Shown: positions 34,153-42,818 of the stretch, piece by piece | How positions within the stretch are numbered: position 1 is the stretch's first letter | Layout of the letters: the number at the start of each line of letters is the position of its first letter | From: Pseudomonas eucalypticola | GTDB taxonomy: Bacteria; Pseudomonadota; Gammaproteobacteria; Pseudomonadales; Pseudomonadaceae | Assembly (NCBI RefSeq): GCF_013374995.1 | Contig: NZ_CP056030.1 | Coordinates: 4,496,501 to 4,560,500 of the forward strand | Length of the DNA: 64,000 nucleotides | Reading direction: 5' to 3' | Notes under the pieces: generated by a model | Told to the model about the DNA's origin: nothing | Seen by the model: the letters and a program-made list of their open reading frames with translations, nothing else | Databases searched by the model: none | Made by a program: the position numbers and the translations under genes

Positions 34153-35496
34153 ATGAGCCACCCAGCACACACCAATACCCCCGTGGTCACCGCCCTGCAG
34201 GTCATTCCCGTGGCCGGCCACGACAGCATGCTCCTCAACCTCAGCGGCGCCCATGGCCCGTTCTTTACCCGCAACATCGTTATCCTCACTGACAGCGCCG
34301 GGCACACCGGGGTTGGCGAAGTACCCGGGGGCGAGCGCATCCGCGAGACCCTGGAAGACGCTCGCAGCCTGGTCATCGGCCAACCCATCGGCCACTACCA
34401 GCGCGTGCTCAACCAGATGCGCAGCACCTTCGCCGCCCGCGACGCTGCCGGGCGTGGCCTGCAGACCTTCGACCTGCGCATCACCATTCACGCGGTGACG
34501 GCCATGGAAGCCGCCCTTCTCGACCTGCTCGGGCAGTTCCTTGAAGTACCGGTAGCCGCCTTGCTGGGTGAAGGCCAGCAACGCGACGCGGTGAAAATGC
34601 TCGGCTATCTATTCTATGTGGGCGACCGTGGCGCCACCGACCTGGCCTACCGCAGCGAGCCGGATGCCGGTGACGAATGGAGCCGCCTGCGCCACGAAAA
34701 GGCCCTGACCCCGGAAGCCGTGGTACGCCTGGCGGAAGCCGCCAAAGCCAAATACGGCTTCAATGACTTCAAGCTCAAGGGTGGCGTGTTGCGCGGCGCC
34801 GAGGAAATCGAAGCGGTCACCGCCCTCGCCGAACGCTTCCCGGATGCGCGCATCACCCTGGACCCCAACGGTGCCTGGTCATTGAAAGAAGCCATCGCCC
34901 TGTGCCGCGACCAGCACAAGGTGCTGGCGTATGCCGAGGACCCCTGCGGCGCGGAAAATGGCTATTCGGGCCGCGAGGTAATGGCCGAATTCCGCCGCGC
35001 CACTGGCCTGCCCACCGCCACCAACATGATCGCCACCGACTGGCGCGAGATGGGCCACGCCATCCAGTTGCAATCGGTGGACATCCCCCTGGCCGACCCG
35101 CACTTCTGGACCCTGCAGGGTTCGGTGCGTGTCGCGCAGATGTGCAACGACTGGGGCTTGACCTGGGGCTCGCACTCCAACAACCATTTCGACATTTCCC
35201 TGGCCATGTTCACCCAGGTGGCCGCTGCCGCCCCGGGCGACATCACCGCCATTGACACCCACTGGATCTGGCAGGACGGCCAGCGCCTGACCAAGGAACC
35301 GCTGAAGATCGAAGGCGGCTTCGTCAAGGTCCCGGCCAAGCCGGGGCTGGGCGTGGACATCGACATGGACGCCGTGGCCAAGGCTCACGAACTCTACAAG
35401 GGCATGGGCCTGGGCGCGCGTGACGACAGCGTGGCCATGCAGTTCCTGGTGCCGGGGTGGAAGTTCGATAACAAGAAGCCTTGCCTGGTGCGTTGA
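34153..35496 (+). CDS. gudD: D-glucarate dehydratase
   Basis: A 447-residue enolase-superfamily enzyme converting D-glucarate to 5-keto-4-deoxyglucarate (EC 4.2.1.40). The catalytic lysine is in [12 protein letters not shown], metal ligands are in ITLDPNGAW and YAEDPCG, and the catalytic His is in [15 protein letters not shown]. The length matches E. coli GudD (446). ATG 34153 follows an AACAGGAAAACC leader. It is the second gene of the MFS-gudD unit. The KDG-type aldolase or dehydratase for the next step is not in the window. A BIME array starts 15 bases after the stop. Confidence 0.95.
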   Translation: MSHPAHTNTPVVTALQVIPVAGHDSMLLNLSGAHGPFFTRNIVILTDSAGHTGVGEVPGGERIRETLEDARSLVIGQPIGHYQRVLNQMRSTFAARDAAGRGLQTFDLRITIHAVTAMEAALLDLLGQFLEVPVAALLGEGQQRDAVKMLGYLFYVGDRGATDLAYRSEPDAGDEWSRLRHEKALTPEAVVRLAEAAKAKYGFNDFKLKGGVLRGAEEIEAVTALAERFPDARITLDPNGAWSLKEAIALCRDQHKVLAYAEDPCGAENGYSGREVMAEFRRATGLPTATNMIATDWREMGHAIQLQSVDIPLADPHFWTLQGSVRVAQMCNDWGLTWGSHSNNHFDISLAMFTQVAAAAPGDITAIDTHWIWQDGQRLTKEPLKIEGGFVKVPAKPGLGVDIDMDAVAKAHELYKGMGLGARDDSVAMQFLVPGWKFDNKKPCLVR

Positions 35497-35510
35497 CCTG
35501 CTTGGGGAGC

Positions 35511-35951
35511 CAGTTCGGGAAGCAGCCGCTGCGGTGCATCTGGTAGACCGCGGCGCGGCCTTCCCGAGCTTCGCCCGGTCCCACAGGAGGGGTACCTCGC
35601 CATCGCGGCCATCCCCTGTGGGACCGGGCGCCAGCTCGGGAAGCAGCCGCTGCGGTGCATCTGGCAGACCGCGGCGCGGCCTTCCCGAGCTTCGCCCGGT
35701 CCCACAGGAGGGGTACCTCGCCATCGCGGCCATCCCCTGTGGGACCGGGCGCCAGCTCGGGAAGCAGCCGCTTCGGTGCGTCAGGCAGACCGCGGCGCGG
35801 CCTTCCCGAGCTTCGCCCGGTCCCACAGGAGGGGTACCTCGCCATCGCGGCCATCCCCTGTGGGACCGGGCGTCAGCTCGGGAAGCAGGCGCTGCGGTGC
35901 GTCAGGCAGACTGCGGCGCGGCCGTCCCGAACTTCGCCCGGTCCCACAGGG
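35511..35951. repeat. Tandem 121-bp BIME array (about 3.6 units)
   Basis: Four units begin at 35511, 35632, 35753 and 35874, so the period is exactly 121 bases; the fourth stops near 35951. Each unit carries an inverted pair: CTTCCCGAGCTTCGCCCGGT...CACAGG facing its near-perfect complement CCTGTGGGACCGGGCGCCAG...GGAAG, about 28 bases per arm. Units 1-2 share GTGCATCTGG and units 3-4 share GTGCGTCAGG, which points to step-wise duplication. This is the Pseudomonas REP/BIME pattern. The array fills most of the gap of about 490 bases between gudD and the convergent pump gene; no gene is seen in it. Confidence 0.9.
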
Positions 35952-35988
35952 GGAAGTCCGATCTAGCCGGGGCAGGTTCGACGACGCC

Positions 35989-37148
35989 TCAATCCTCCTC
36001 CCCGCGCACCGGCTCGCCCCGCTCATCCTCCACCACGTACCCGGTATCGATACTCACCACCACCGACATCCCCGGCCGCAGGCGTTGCGCCTCCGGTTGG
36101 TCGCTGTCCACGGTAATGCGCACCGGAATGCGCTGGGCGATCTTGACGAAGTTGCCGGTGGCGTTGTCGGCTTGGAGCAGGCTGAATTCCGAGCCGGTGG
36201 CCGGTGAGATGCGTTGCACATGGCCGCGCAGGCGCAGGTGGTTGAGGGCGTCGACGGTGAAGGTGGCAGGCTGCCCCACACGAACGTCGGCCATCTGGGT
36301 TTCCTTCATGTTGGCGATGACCCACAGGGTGTCGGGAACCAGGGCCATGAGCTGCGCACCGATATTGACGTAAGCGCCCAGGCGTACGCCGATCTGGCCC
36401 AGCTGGCCATCACGCGGGGCGGTGATTCGGGTGTTGGACAGGTCGATGCGTGCCAGTTCCACCGCGGCCTCGGCGCTGCTGACGGCGGCTTCCAGGGAGG
36501 CGCGGTTGACGATGACGGTTTGCAGGTCCTGGCGCGAGATTTCCAACGCTGCCTTGGCCTGCGCCAGGCTGGAGATGGCCGCGGCGTTGGCGGCCCGGGC
36601 CACGTCCAGCTCGCTTTTGGAAACCGAACCATCGCTGACCAGCGCTTCGTTGCGGCGCAGGTCGGCGGCGCTTTTCTGCGCCTGCGCCGCGCTGTCGCCG
36701 ATGGCGGCCTGGCGCTGGGCGATGGTGGCCTCGGCGCTTCGACGCTGCTGCAGGTTGTTGGCAAGGTTGGCCTTGGCCTGCTCCAACTGGGCCAGGGACT
36801 GGTCGACTTTCTGTTTGTAGATACGATCGTCCAGGCGCACCAGCAGGTCACCGGCCTTGACGAACTGGAAGTCCTGTACCGGCACTTCAAACACGTAGCC
36901 GGCCAGCTGCGGGCCGATGATGGTGGTCTGGCCACGCACCAGGGCGTTCTCGGTGCTTTCGATCTTGCTGCTGAACGGCGGCAACTCCCAGGCATAGAGC
37001 ACGATCAGCACGCCGATGACCGCGACGCTGGCGAAGATCAGCGTGGACAGAATGCGCACCCGCAGTGAACGCGGCGCGGTGGCGGCAGGGGCAACCCCTT
37101 CGGGGTGGAAGCGATGGCGTTGGTGGTGGTCGTCGTCGGTTCGGTCAT
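35989..37148 (-). pseudogene. HlyD/EmrA-type membrane fusion protein gene with a probable N-terminal frameshift
   Basis: The uninterrupted frame runs from GTG 37059 (356 residues): one membrane helix (LIFASVAVIGVLIVLYAW), lipoyl half motifs LVRLDDRIYKQKVDQ and ITAPRDGQLGQIGV, and a long coiled coil between, as in EmrA. However, the upstream MFS gene ends in ATGA, with an ATG at 37148 overlapping its TGA, a typical coupled start. From that ATG the frame reads MTEPTTTTTNAIASTP and then stops early. One extra G in the GGGG run at 37102-37105 (plus strand) would join it to the main frame through EGVAPAATAPRSLRV. So the native protein is probably about 386 residues. Either an assembly error or a true mutation; translation from the internal GTG could still give a working protein. 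Confidence 0.75.
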
Positions 37149-38809
37149 GAAGAAGAGGCGCCGCTGGCAGGTTCGGAAGGTGATGGCGCCGAGGGCGCCT
37201 GGGTCGTTGTGGTGGTCAGCAGCCACAGGCTGCGGATGAAGATCCACAGCATGGTCAATACCGCGACCACGCCGATGAACATGAAAACGTCGTTGTAGGC
37301 CAGCACGTTGGCCTCTCGGGTCGCGGCGGTGGACAACGCGCGGTAGCCCAGGTTGGTGCGCGACGAGGTATCGGCCACCACCGAGGCGTAACCGGCGGCG
37401 CTGCTCTGCACGCGCGCCAGCACCCTGGGATCAAGCAGCGTCAACTGCTCGACGATGATGCTGGAATGGAATTTTTCCCGCACGATCTGATAGGTGCCCA
37501 GCAACGCCGAGCCGATCAGCCCGCCCAGGTTGTTGCAGATACCGAACAGCACCGAGAAGCTGATGAGGTTGCGCGGGTTGGTCACCACGTTACGGGTGCC
37601 CAGGGCCATGGTCGGCCCCACGAAGAAGGTGCTGCCGAAAGCCAGCAGGAACTGGCTGAGGTACATGTTCCAGGGCCGCGTGAGGTTGTTGGAAAACGAA
37701 TCCATGTACGAGCCCGTGGCCATCAGCGCCAAGGACACGATCAAGGGCATGAACAGGTGCTCGGGGCGGATGGTCCAGGCGCTGACGGCCAGCCCGGCGA
37801 TCGCGCCCACCAGCATCACGCAATAGAGGCTGCGCATCTGCTCCTGGCTCATGTTCAGCGCCTGCAGGAAGCCTACTGCGCCCGTCGACTGTTCGGAAGC
37901 CACCATGCGAATGAGGATCACCGCCAGGGCCAGGCGGATGGCCACGCCGCTGCCCAGCCAGCGGGTCATGAGCATGGGGTTGCTGCGGTTGTGTTCGATG
38001 GCAAGCCCGGTCAGGATCAGGATGATACAGGCCGCCGAAGCCCAGCCGATCCACGGCGCCTCCAGCCACCAGTCGATGCGCCCCAGGGACAACACCGCGC
38101 ACAGCAAAGCGAAGCCCGTGGCGAGGATGGCGAAGGTCAGAAAGTCCAGTGGCTCGAAGGTGCGGAAGCGGTCGCCCGGTGGCAGCTTGAGCATGAACAC
38201 GCACCCCAGGGCGGTCAGTGCCAGGCCCAGCTCGAACAGGTACAGGCCGCGCCATTCGGCGATCTGCAACAAGTCTTCGGAAAACACCCGGGCCAGCGGC
38301 AAGGCCAATTGCGAAGCCCCCAACCCCAGGACCAGGGCCTTGAGCCGCCACTTGGCGGGGAAGGCCTGGATCATGTAGTACAGGCCCAGGGAACTGAGCG
38401 CCGCGCCGGTCATGCCGTGGGCGGCACGCACGGCAATGGCGGAGTTGAGATCGTTGACGAACAGGTGGGCGAAGGTCACCAGGGCATAGAGCACCAGGAA
38501 CACCTCAGTAAACGCACGCAGGCCGAACTGCTGGCGAAACTTGACCAGCACCAGATTCATGGAAATGTTGGTCATGACGTACGCAGCAGGCAGCCAGGCC
38601 ATTTCCGCCTGGGTGGCGCCCAGCGCACCTTGCAGAAATTGCAGGTTGGCCGTGACCAGGGCATTGCCCAACCCGCCGGTGATCGCCACCAGCAGGCCAA
38701 CGGCAGCGAAGGCCAGGCGCTTGGGCGTGGAGTGCAACGGCGTGGATGGCGAGCCGGGCAGGCTCGGCTTCTCATGGGGCAACCAGGAATGGGGGGCGTA
38801 GCGGTCCAT
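37145..38809 (-). CDS. MFS drug/solute efflux transporter, DHA2-like (EmrB partner type)
   Basis: A 554-residue inner-membrane protein with about 14 hydrophobic segments, consistent with the 14-helix DHA2 group. The segments TPKRLAFAAVGLLVAITGGLG, AEMAWLPAAYVMTNISMNLV and LISFSVLFGICNNLGGLIGSAL are recognisable (short excerpts). I start at ATG 38809 (MDRYAPHS), with AGG six bases upstream. Its stop overlaps the ATG of the membrane-fusion-protein gene by ATGA, so the two form an EmrAB-like pump unit. No outer-membrane channel or regulator is adjacent. The exported compound is unknown. Confidence 0.82.
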   Translation of the reverse strand: MDRYAPHSWLPHEKPSLPGSPSTPLHSTPKRLAFAAVGLLVAITGGLGNALVTANLQFLQGALGATQAEMAWLPAAYVMTNISMNLVLVKFRQQFGLRAFTEVFLVLYALVTFAHLFVNDLNSAIAVRAAHGMTGAALSSLGLYYMIQAFPAKWRLKALVLGLGASQLALPLARVFSEDLLQIAEWRGLYLFELGLALTALGCVFMLKLPPGDRFRTFEPLDFLTFAILATGFALLCAVLSLGRIDWWLEAPWIGWASAACIILILTGLAIEHNRSNPMLMTRWLGSGVAIRLALAVILIRMVASEQSTGAVGFLQALNMSQEQMRSLYCVMLVGAIAGLAVSAWTIRPEHLFMPLIVSLALMATGSYMDSFSNNLTRPWNMYLSQFLLAFGSTFFVGPTMALGTRNVVTNPRNLISFSVLFGICNNLGGLIGSALLGTYQIVREKFHSSIIVEQLTLLDPRVLARVQSSAAGYASVVADTSSRTNLGYRALSTAATREANVLAYNDVFMFIGVVAVLTMLWIFIRSLWLLTTTTTQAPSAPSPSEPASGASSS

Positions 38810-38944
38810 TGGCACCTGCGGGCATCAGAAAAACGTAAACCCTGTGAGGGTACCAGTAAATCTGACTGCGGCGCGTTGCGCCAGTTCGCAGGGTGGGCCG
38901 CGTCGGGCATGTGCGGACAGCGCCCGGCGCTACGAGGCGCCCGG

Positions 38945-38967
38945 GACGCGACCAGGTCCGCTGCTAC
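38945..38967 (-). repeat. REP-like element core, copy B
   Basis: Reverse complement of the 23-base core at 1481-1503, with one substitution. It is preceded by the hairpin-forming CCCGGCGCTACGAGGCGCCC (about 38922-38941). It lies between the galD stop and the MFS start. Confidence 0.65.
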
Positions 38968-38984
38968 TTGGGTTCTGCGTCACT

Positions 38985-40043
38985 TCAGCCGATGCAGACC
39001 TTGCCATCGAACAGCAACCGCGCGGTGCGCACCAGGCCACAGCTGACCACCTTGCCGTTATCGGTGTGCACCGCCACGGTGAATTCGCCCGTAGGGTGTT
39101 CCACCGCCAGGCGTTTGTGATCGCCGCCAGGGACTTCGCTGAGGTCACTGGCCACGGAGCCTGGATACAGGCACGCGGTGGCGACGCTGACCGCGCCGAA
39201 CACGCCGATGGAGGCATGGCACTTGTGGGGGATGAAACTGCGGCTGCTGATCGCCCCGCCCTGCTGCGGCGCGGCCACCAGGCACATCTTGGGCACGGTG
39301 CGAGCACTGACATCACCCAGGTTCATGGCCGGGCCGGCTTGCAGGCGGATGGCTTCCAGGCGTGCCTTGAGCGCTACGTCGGCGTCCAGGTCCGCACGGC
39401 TTTCATAGCCGGTGCGGCCCAGGTCGCTGGCGCGAATCAGTACCACCGGCATGCCGTTGTCGATGCAGGTCACGGCCACGCCGTCGAACGTGTCGGCCAC
39501 GTTTCCGGTGGGGAACAGTGAACCGCAACTGGAGCCGGCGATGTCATCGAACTCGATGACCACTGCAGCCGCGCTGCCAGGCACGCCGTCGATCCGGGCG
39601 TCACCGGCGTAGGCCACCTCACCGCCTGGGGTCTGCACCTGAGCGGTGGCAGTCTGGCCGGTGTTTTCCATGAAGATGCGCACCGCGGTCACGTCACCGC
39701 TGGCCTGCACCAGCCCACGCTCCAGGGCGAAGGGGGCGACGCCGGCGAGGATGTTGCCGCAGTTCTGCCCGTAGTCCACGCGCGGCTCATCGACCACCAC
39801 CTGGGCAAACAGGTAGTCGACGTCCACGCCCGGGCGCGCCGAACGCTTGATGATCGCCACCTTGCTGGTCAGCGAATCGCCGCCGCCAATGCCATCGATC
39901 TGCCGCGCATCGGGCGAACCCATGGCCGCCAGCAGCAGGCGGTCGCGGGCCTCGCCATCGGCGGGCAGGTCGTCGGCCAGGAAGTAGGCACCCTTGGAGG
40001 TGCCGCCACGGATCATCAAGCAGGGAATTCGACGCTGGGCCAC
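38985..40043 (-). CDS. galD: 4-oxalomesaconate tautomerase
   Basis: A 352-residue PrpF-family isomerase that interconverts tautomers of 4-oxalomesaconate in gallate breakdown. GTG 40043 has a perfect GGAGG nine bases upstream, and the protein then starts VAQRRIPCLMIRGGTSKGAYF, the PrpF signature. DYGQNCGNILAGVAPFAL and FIPHKCHASIGVFGAVSV (with the two catalytic-type Cys) are conserved. It ends the galB-galC-galD operon, five bases after galC. The gallate assignment follows from the neighbours galC, galB, galR and galA. Confidence 0.9.
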   Translation of the reverse strand: MAQRRIPCLMIRGGTSKGAYFLADDLPADGEARDRLLLAAMGSPDARQIDGIGGGDSLTSKVAIIKRSARPGVDVDYLFAQVVVDEPRVDYGQNCGNILAGVAPFALERGLVQASGDVTAVRIFMENTGQTATAQVQTPGGEVAYAGDARIDGVPGSAAAVVIEFDDIAGSSCGSLFPTGNVADTFDGVAVTCIDNGMPVVLIRASDLGRTGYESRADLDADVALKARLEAIRLQAGPAMNLGDVSARTVPKMCLVAAPQQGGAISSRSFIPHKCHASIGVFGAVSVATACLYPGSVASDLSEVPGGDHKRLAVEHPTGEFTVAVHTDNGKVVSCGLVRTARLLFDGKVCIG

Positions 40044-40047
40044 GGCT

Positions 40048-40761
40048 TCAGTCCTCCAGTTCACTGACGTCGTCCACGTAGCGCAGGCCCTTCTCGGCCA
40101 GGCGTGGGCGCATGTTGTAGATGTCCAGGCCCAGCTCGCCGCTGGCCAGGCGCAGGCGCTTGCTTTCTTCGAGGTCGGCACGCTTGCGGGCGGCCTCCAC
40201 TACGGTGTGCAGTTCGTCGCGGCGCACTACCACCACGCCATCGTCGTCGGCCAGCACCACGTCACCGGGGTTCACCAGTTGCCCGGCGCAGATCACCGGA
40301 ATGTTCACCGAGCCCAGGGTTTCCTTGATGGTGCCCTGAGCGTGGACCGCCTTGGACCACACGTGGAAGCCCATTTCCCGCAGGGTATGGGTATCGCGCA
40401 CACCCGCTTCCAGGATCAGGCCGCGCACACCACGGGCCTGCAGCGAAGTGGCCAGCAGGTCGCCGAAATAGCCATCGGTGCAGGGCGAGCTGGGGGCAAC
40501 CACCAGAATATCGCCGGCCTGGGCCTGCTCGACCGCCACATGGAACATCCAGTTGTCACCAGGCGCCACCAGCACGGTGATGGCCGAGCCGCTGATGGCC
40601 ACGCCTTGCTGAATGGGGCGCATGAACGGCGCCAGCAGGCCCTTGCGGCCCTGGGCTTCGTGCACGGTGGCCACGCCGTATTGGCGCAATTCGTCGATCA
40701 GGGCACTGTCGGCACGCTGGATGTTGCGCACCACGACACCGGTTTTTCCGACAAGGCTCAT
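40048..40761 (-). CDS. galC: 4-carboxy-4-hydroxy-2-oxoadipate aldolase
   Basis: A 237-residue RraA/HMG-aldolase family enzyme. It splits 4-carboxy-4-hydroxy-2-oxoadipate to pyruvate and oxaloacetate, the last step of gallate degradation (EC 4.1.3.17). Visible motifs: [40 protein letters not shown] and the C-terminal [20 protein letters not shown] (excerpts). ATG 40761 overlaps the galB stop as ATGA, showing translational coupling. The upstream open frame to 40920 is antisense noise within galB. Confidence 0.92.
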   Translation of the reverse strand: MSLVGKTGVVVRNIQRADSALIDELRQYGVATVHEAQGRKGLLAPFMRPIQQGVAISGSAITVLVAPGDNWMFHVAVEQAQAGDILVVAPSSPCTDGYFGDLLATSLQARGVRGLILEAGVRDTHTLREMGFHVWSKAVHAQGTIKETLGSVNIPVICAGQLVNPGDVVLADDDGVVVVRRDELHTVVEAARKRADLEESKRLRLASGELGLDIYNMRPRLAEKGLRYVDDVSELED

Positions 40762-41498
40762 CCCAGATTCTCCGTCACGCGGGGGAAGATGCTCTGGTAA
40801 CCCTCGGCGTAGATGATGTCTTTCTTCGAGGTGATACCAATGTTGCGCTTGGCCTGCACGCCACGCTGCAGGGCCACGCGAGTGTAGTACTCCCACAGGT
40901 GTTCCTGGCCGGCCATGCATTGAATGGCCGCGTACTTCTTGTCCCAGACCTCGGTGATGTCCAGCAGCACATCAGGCTTCCATTCGCACTGCTCGGGCTG
41001 GTGCGGTTCGAAACTGTACACCGGCGGTGCGCCGACGATCTTCTCGCCCGGCTTGTAGCCTTCGGCCTGGGCAATGATGCGCGCTTCCTGGGCCAGGTGG
41101 GTGGCCAGGGGGTGGTCGTAGTTGTACGGGTCTTTGAGCGAGTGGCTGAGAACGAACTCGGGTTGCACGCGGCGGAATACATCGGCCAGGCGGAACAGCG
41201 TGTCGGTGTCGGCGCGCATCGGGTAGTCGCCGATGTCGAAGAACTCGACGGTGGCGCCCAGCACTTCGGCGGCGGCCTCGGCTTCCTGGCGACGACCGGC
41301 CTTGACGATTTCCTCGGTCATGCCCGGGCCCTTGCGCCACATTTTCGCCGACTCGCCGCGCTCGCCGAACGACAGGCAGACGATGTGCACGTCATAGCCC
41401 TGGCGGGCGTGCAGGGCAATGGCGCCACCGGCACGCCAGACGAAGTCGGCAGAGTGAGCGCTGACCACCAGGGCGGTCTTGTTGGAAGTGGCAGACAT
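40758..41498 (-). CDS. galB: 4-oxalomesaconate hydratase (PIG-L/LmbE fold)
   Basis: A 246-residue zinc-dependent hydratase converting 4-oxalomesaconate to 4-carboxy-4-hydroxy-2-oxoadipate. GalB belongs to the PIG-L deacetylase-like fold rather than to LigJ. The zinc site is visible as [15 protein letters not shown] (His15, Asp18) and [15 protein letters not shown]. First gene of galB-galC-galD, divergent from galR across 108 bases. GalR presumably activates it with gallate as the inducer. Confidence 0.9.
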   Translation of the reverse strand: MSATSNKTALVVSAHSADFVWRAGGAIALHARQGYDVHIVCLSFGERGESAKMWRKGPGMTEEIVKAGRRQEAEAAAEVLGATVEFFDIGDYPMRADTDTLFRLADVFRRVQPEFVLSHSLKDPYNYDHPLATHLAQEARIIAQAEGYKPGEKIVGAPPVYSFEPHQPEQCEWKPDVLLDITEVWDKKYAAIQCMAGQEHLWEYYTRVALQRGVQAKRNIGITSKKDIIYAEGYQSIFPRVTENLG

Positions 41499-41606
41499 GG
41501 TGGACTCCTGCGGGTTGGAATGGCTTTATCCTGTCACGCGGCCTTGGCGCGGAATAATGCATTCAGTTAGGCTAGGTATACTTTTTATTTATCGAGGGTA
41601 CCTGCA

Positions 41607-42818
41607 ATGCTCGACGAACTGCCTAACCTGCTGCAGGTTCGCGCCTTCGTGCGAGTGGCCGAGCACGGCAGCATTTCCCGCGCCTCAACCTTGATGTACC
41701 GGGCCCAGTCGGTGGTGACCCGGGCGATCCGCGACCTGGAAACCCGCCTCGACGTGCCGCTGTTCGAACGCCACGCCAGCGGCATGCTGTTGACCGACCA
41801 GGGCAAGCGGGTGCTGGCCCGTGCCCGCCGCACCCTGGACGAACTGGAAAGCGTGCCGGCGCTGCTGGGCAATGTCGCCGGGCATGCCGCCGAGCCCCTG
41901 TACCTGCTCAATGCCCGGCGCCTGGAACTGTTCATTGCCCTGTGCCAGACCCGCCACATGCAGACGGTGGCCAGCCTGTACGGCCTGACCCAGCCGGCCG
42001 TGAGCGCGGCGCTCAAGGTGCTGGAAGGTGGCAGCGGCTGCCTGCTGTTCGAGCGCTCGTCGCGCGGCCTGCAGCCCACCCGCGCGGCCAGCGAGATTCT
42101 CACGCCCTTGCGCCGGGCCCTCAACGAACTGCGCCACATCGATGCCGACCTCGCGGCCCTGCGCGGCTCCTTGCAAGGCACCGTCAACGTCGGCGCCCTG
42201 CCCCTGGGCCGCAGCCGCCTGTTGCCCGCCGCTATCGTTGCGCTGACCGCGGCCCACCCAGGGGTGCGGGTAGCGACCAACGAGAGCCCGTTCGAGCTGC
42301 TGGCCTCGGAACTGCGTGCCGGTGATGTGGATTTCGTCTTCGGCGCCCTGCGCCCGGCCGACTTCGCCAGTGACCTGCATGGCGAGGCGCTGTTGACCGA
42401 AGCGATGGTGCTGCTGGCCCGACGCGACCACCCCTTGCAAGGGCATCCCCTGCAACCGGACGAGCTGCAGAACATGCGCTGGGTGCTGCCCCGCGCGGGC
42501 AGCCCGGCCCGCGGCTTGCTGAACGGTCAGTTCGCCGCGTGGGGCATCGACCCGCCCCTGCCGGTGGTGGAAAGCGCTGACCTGGCGATCATTCGCGGGT
42601 TGCTGCTGGGTTCGGACATGATCGCCGCCGTATCGGCCCACCAATTGGGCCACGAGATCGACAGCGGCGAGCTGCACCCCCTGAAACTGCAACTGCCCCT
42701 CACCGAACGCCCCATCGGCCTGACCTACCGCAGCGCCGGGCTGCATGCGCCCGCGGCCCAGGCGCTGATGGAGCAGATTCGCGCGGCGGTGGCTCAGCGC
42801 TTGCCGGCCACCGAGTAG
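41607..42818 (+). CDS. galR: GalR, LysR-family activator with two tandem HTH domains
   Basis: A 403-residue regulator, about 100 residues longer than normal LysR proteins. It holds two LysR-type winged HTH modules: the first at about 9-67 (SISRASTLMYRAQSVVTRAI, LFERHASGMLLTDQG), the second at about 103-162 (VASLYGLTQPAVSAALKVLE, LFERSSRGLQPTRA). An ordinary effector domain follows (about 190-395). Position between galB and galA identifies it as the gallate regulator. It is divergent from galBCD, and its 3' end overlaps the convergent galA by 25 bases. A TATACT -10-like box lies at about 41576-41581. Confidence 0.9.
   Translation: MLDELPNLLQVRAFVRVAEHGSISRASTLMYRAQSVVTRAIRDLETRLDVPLFERHASGMLLTDQGKRVLARARRTLDELESVPALLGNVAGHAAEPLYLLNARRLELFIALCQTRHMQTVASLYGLTQPAVSAALKVLEGGSGCLLFERSSRGLQPTRAASEILTPLRRALNELRHIDADLAALRGSLQGTVNVGALPLGRSRLLPAAIVALTAAHPGVRVATNESPFELLASELRAGDVDFVFGALRPADFASDLHGEALLTEAMVLLARRDHPLQGHPLQPDELQNMRWVLPRAGSPARGLLNGQFAAWGIDPPLPVVESADLAIIRGLLLGSDMIAAVSAHQLGHEIDSGELHPLKLQLPLTERPIGLTYRSAGLHAPAAQALMEQIRAAVAQRLPATE

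Noticed and set aside
35511..35951. A CRISPR array
   Set aside because: The repeated unit is 121 bases, the whole unit is repeated without unique spacers, and no cas gene is present. It is a BIME array.
37038..37148. A separate 36-residue gene between the EmrB-like and EmrA-like genes
   Set aside because: It uses the coupled ATGA start and continues into the HlyD frame after a one-base correction, so it is the N-terminus of that gene.
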